From Ifrita kowaldi (taxonomy: Eukaryota > Chordata > Aves > Passeriformes > Cinclosomatidae), in assembly GCA_013398055.1 (NCBI GenBank), contig VZRS01009635.1, forward strand, positions 248,001 through 312,000: a stretch of 64,000 bases of DNA, given 5' to 3'. How positions within the stretch are numbered: the stretch's first letter is position 1; each line of letters opens with the position of its first letter. The notes under the pieces are model-generated. The model saw only the letters and a list, made by a program, of their open reading frames with translations. It made no database searches and had not been told where the DNA came from. This document shows positions 63,737-64,000 of this stretch, piece by piece. A program made the position numbers and the translations under genes.

Positions 63737-63898
63737 CCACAGAGGCATTACTATCATTCCTGATTGGCTTGGCCTTGGCCAGTGGCACATCCATCCTGGA
63801 ACCAGCTGCCGTTGGCTCATGCCAGGATATGGGGGAAGCCTCTGTCAGCTTCTCACAGAAGCCACCCCTATGACACACTCACTGCCAAAACCTGGTCA

Positions 63899-64000
63899 CA
63901 CAAATCCAATACACATTTATTTCATTAACATCTCCAGTGGACTTTCTAGTTCATTTTCCCCATCCCATCACCATTTCTCCTCAAATGTATTCAAAGATAG
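63899..64000. other. Flank of the LTR, nothing seen
   Basis: About 100 bp of unique sequence to the window end, with no feature recognised. Confidence 0.5.

Larger units (their letters stand above)
62883..63898 (-). mobile_element. Solo LTR of an avian ERVL-like endogenous retrovirus, - orientation
   Basis: Read on the - strand, the element starts TGACCAGGTTTTGGCAG and passes a TATTTAAGGAG promoter word and an AACCAAGGTCAGTAAGG word. Next comes a GC-richer block with spaced CATGGAGA and CTGGAGCAGG words, then AATAAA (+ strand 63062-63067), and it ends near GGGTCAAACCA. This layout parallels the LTR at 25922-26563, which ends GTGTCAAACCATGACA. The block between 63242 and about 63510 is a diverged internal tandem repeat. 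No clear target duplication was found and no internal genes adjoin. Frames of 63-113 codons on both strands across it are not genes. Confidence 0.85.

Noticed and set aside
63092..63878. Several overlapping frames of 63-113 codons on both strands
   Set aside because: All lie inside the - strand LTR and follow its internal repeats.

Overview
The window reads as bird nuclear DNA, most likely from a neoavian bird such as a songbird. It is AT-rich, CpG-poor and intergenic or deeply intronic. The evidence for a bird is the repeat content. The LINE remnants are all CR1: 3' parts on the + strand near 35.4, 43.8 and 60.5 kb, an endonuclease-domain part on the - strand near 18.5 kb, and a 5' UTR/ORF1 part near 50.4 kb. 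Several long terminal repeats (LTRs) resemble endogenous retrovirus families typical of bird genomes. No mammalian Alu, L1 or MIR-like sequence was noticed. I recognised no cellular protein-coding exon, tRNA, rRNA or CRISPR array, and nothing suggests bacterial or viral genome organisation. The longer open frames are either translations of CR1 or LTR sequence, or short frames in A/T-rich low-complexity DNA.

Layout. 1-18.5 kb is mostly single-copy AT-rich DNA, with one mixed microsatellite (4.26 kb), one TATATT-rich repeat (13.9 kb) and one unexplained 123-codon frame on the - strand (10.7-11.1 kb). 18.5-26.6 kb is the first repeat cluster: a CR1 endonuclease fragment (-), a probable LTR (+, 20.45-21.14 kb), an LTR on the - strand (22.5-22.95 kb) and a solo LTR (+, 25,922-26,563) with TG...CA ends and a perfect 5-bp target duplication, GTAAC. 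26.6-32 kb is mostly unique; it contains a 215/218-bp direct duplication split by one N (30.19-30.62 kb), which is probably an assembly artefact. 32-44.6 kb holds part of an LTR with a good TATA box, a CR1 3' end, the tip of a CR1 abutting the terminal piece of another LTR of the same family, and a longer degraded CR1. 44.6-64 kb is mostly unique; it contains an unusual CR1 5' UTR/ORF1 fragment, a probable LTR on the - strand (55.5-56.4 kb), a CR1 3' end, and a 1-kb LTR on the - strand (62.88-63.90 kb) with a diverged internal tandem repeat.

No set of genes works together here. What can be read is the history of transposon insertion and decay in a gene-poor region, plus a few sites worth checking: an assembly duplication, two related LTRs in opposite orientation, candidate conserved non-coding stretches, and two unexplained frames. 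I found no convincing new biological system. Boundaries of degraded repeats are approximate and family names are at superfamily level, because no library search could be run.
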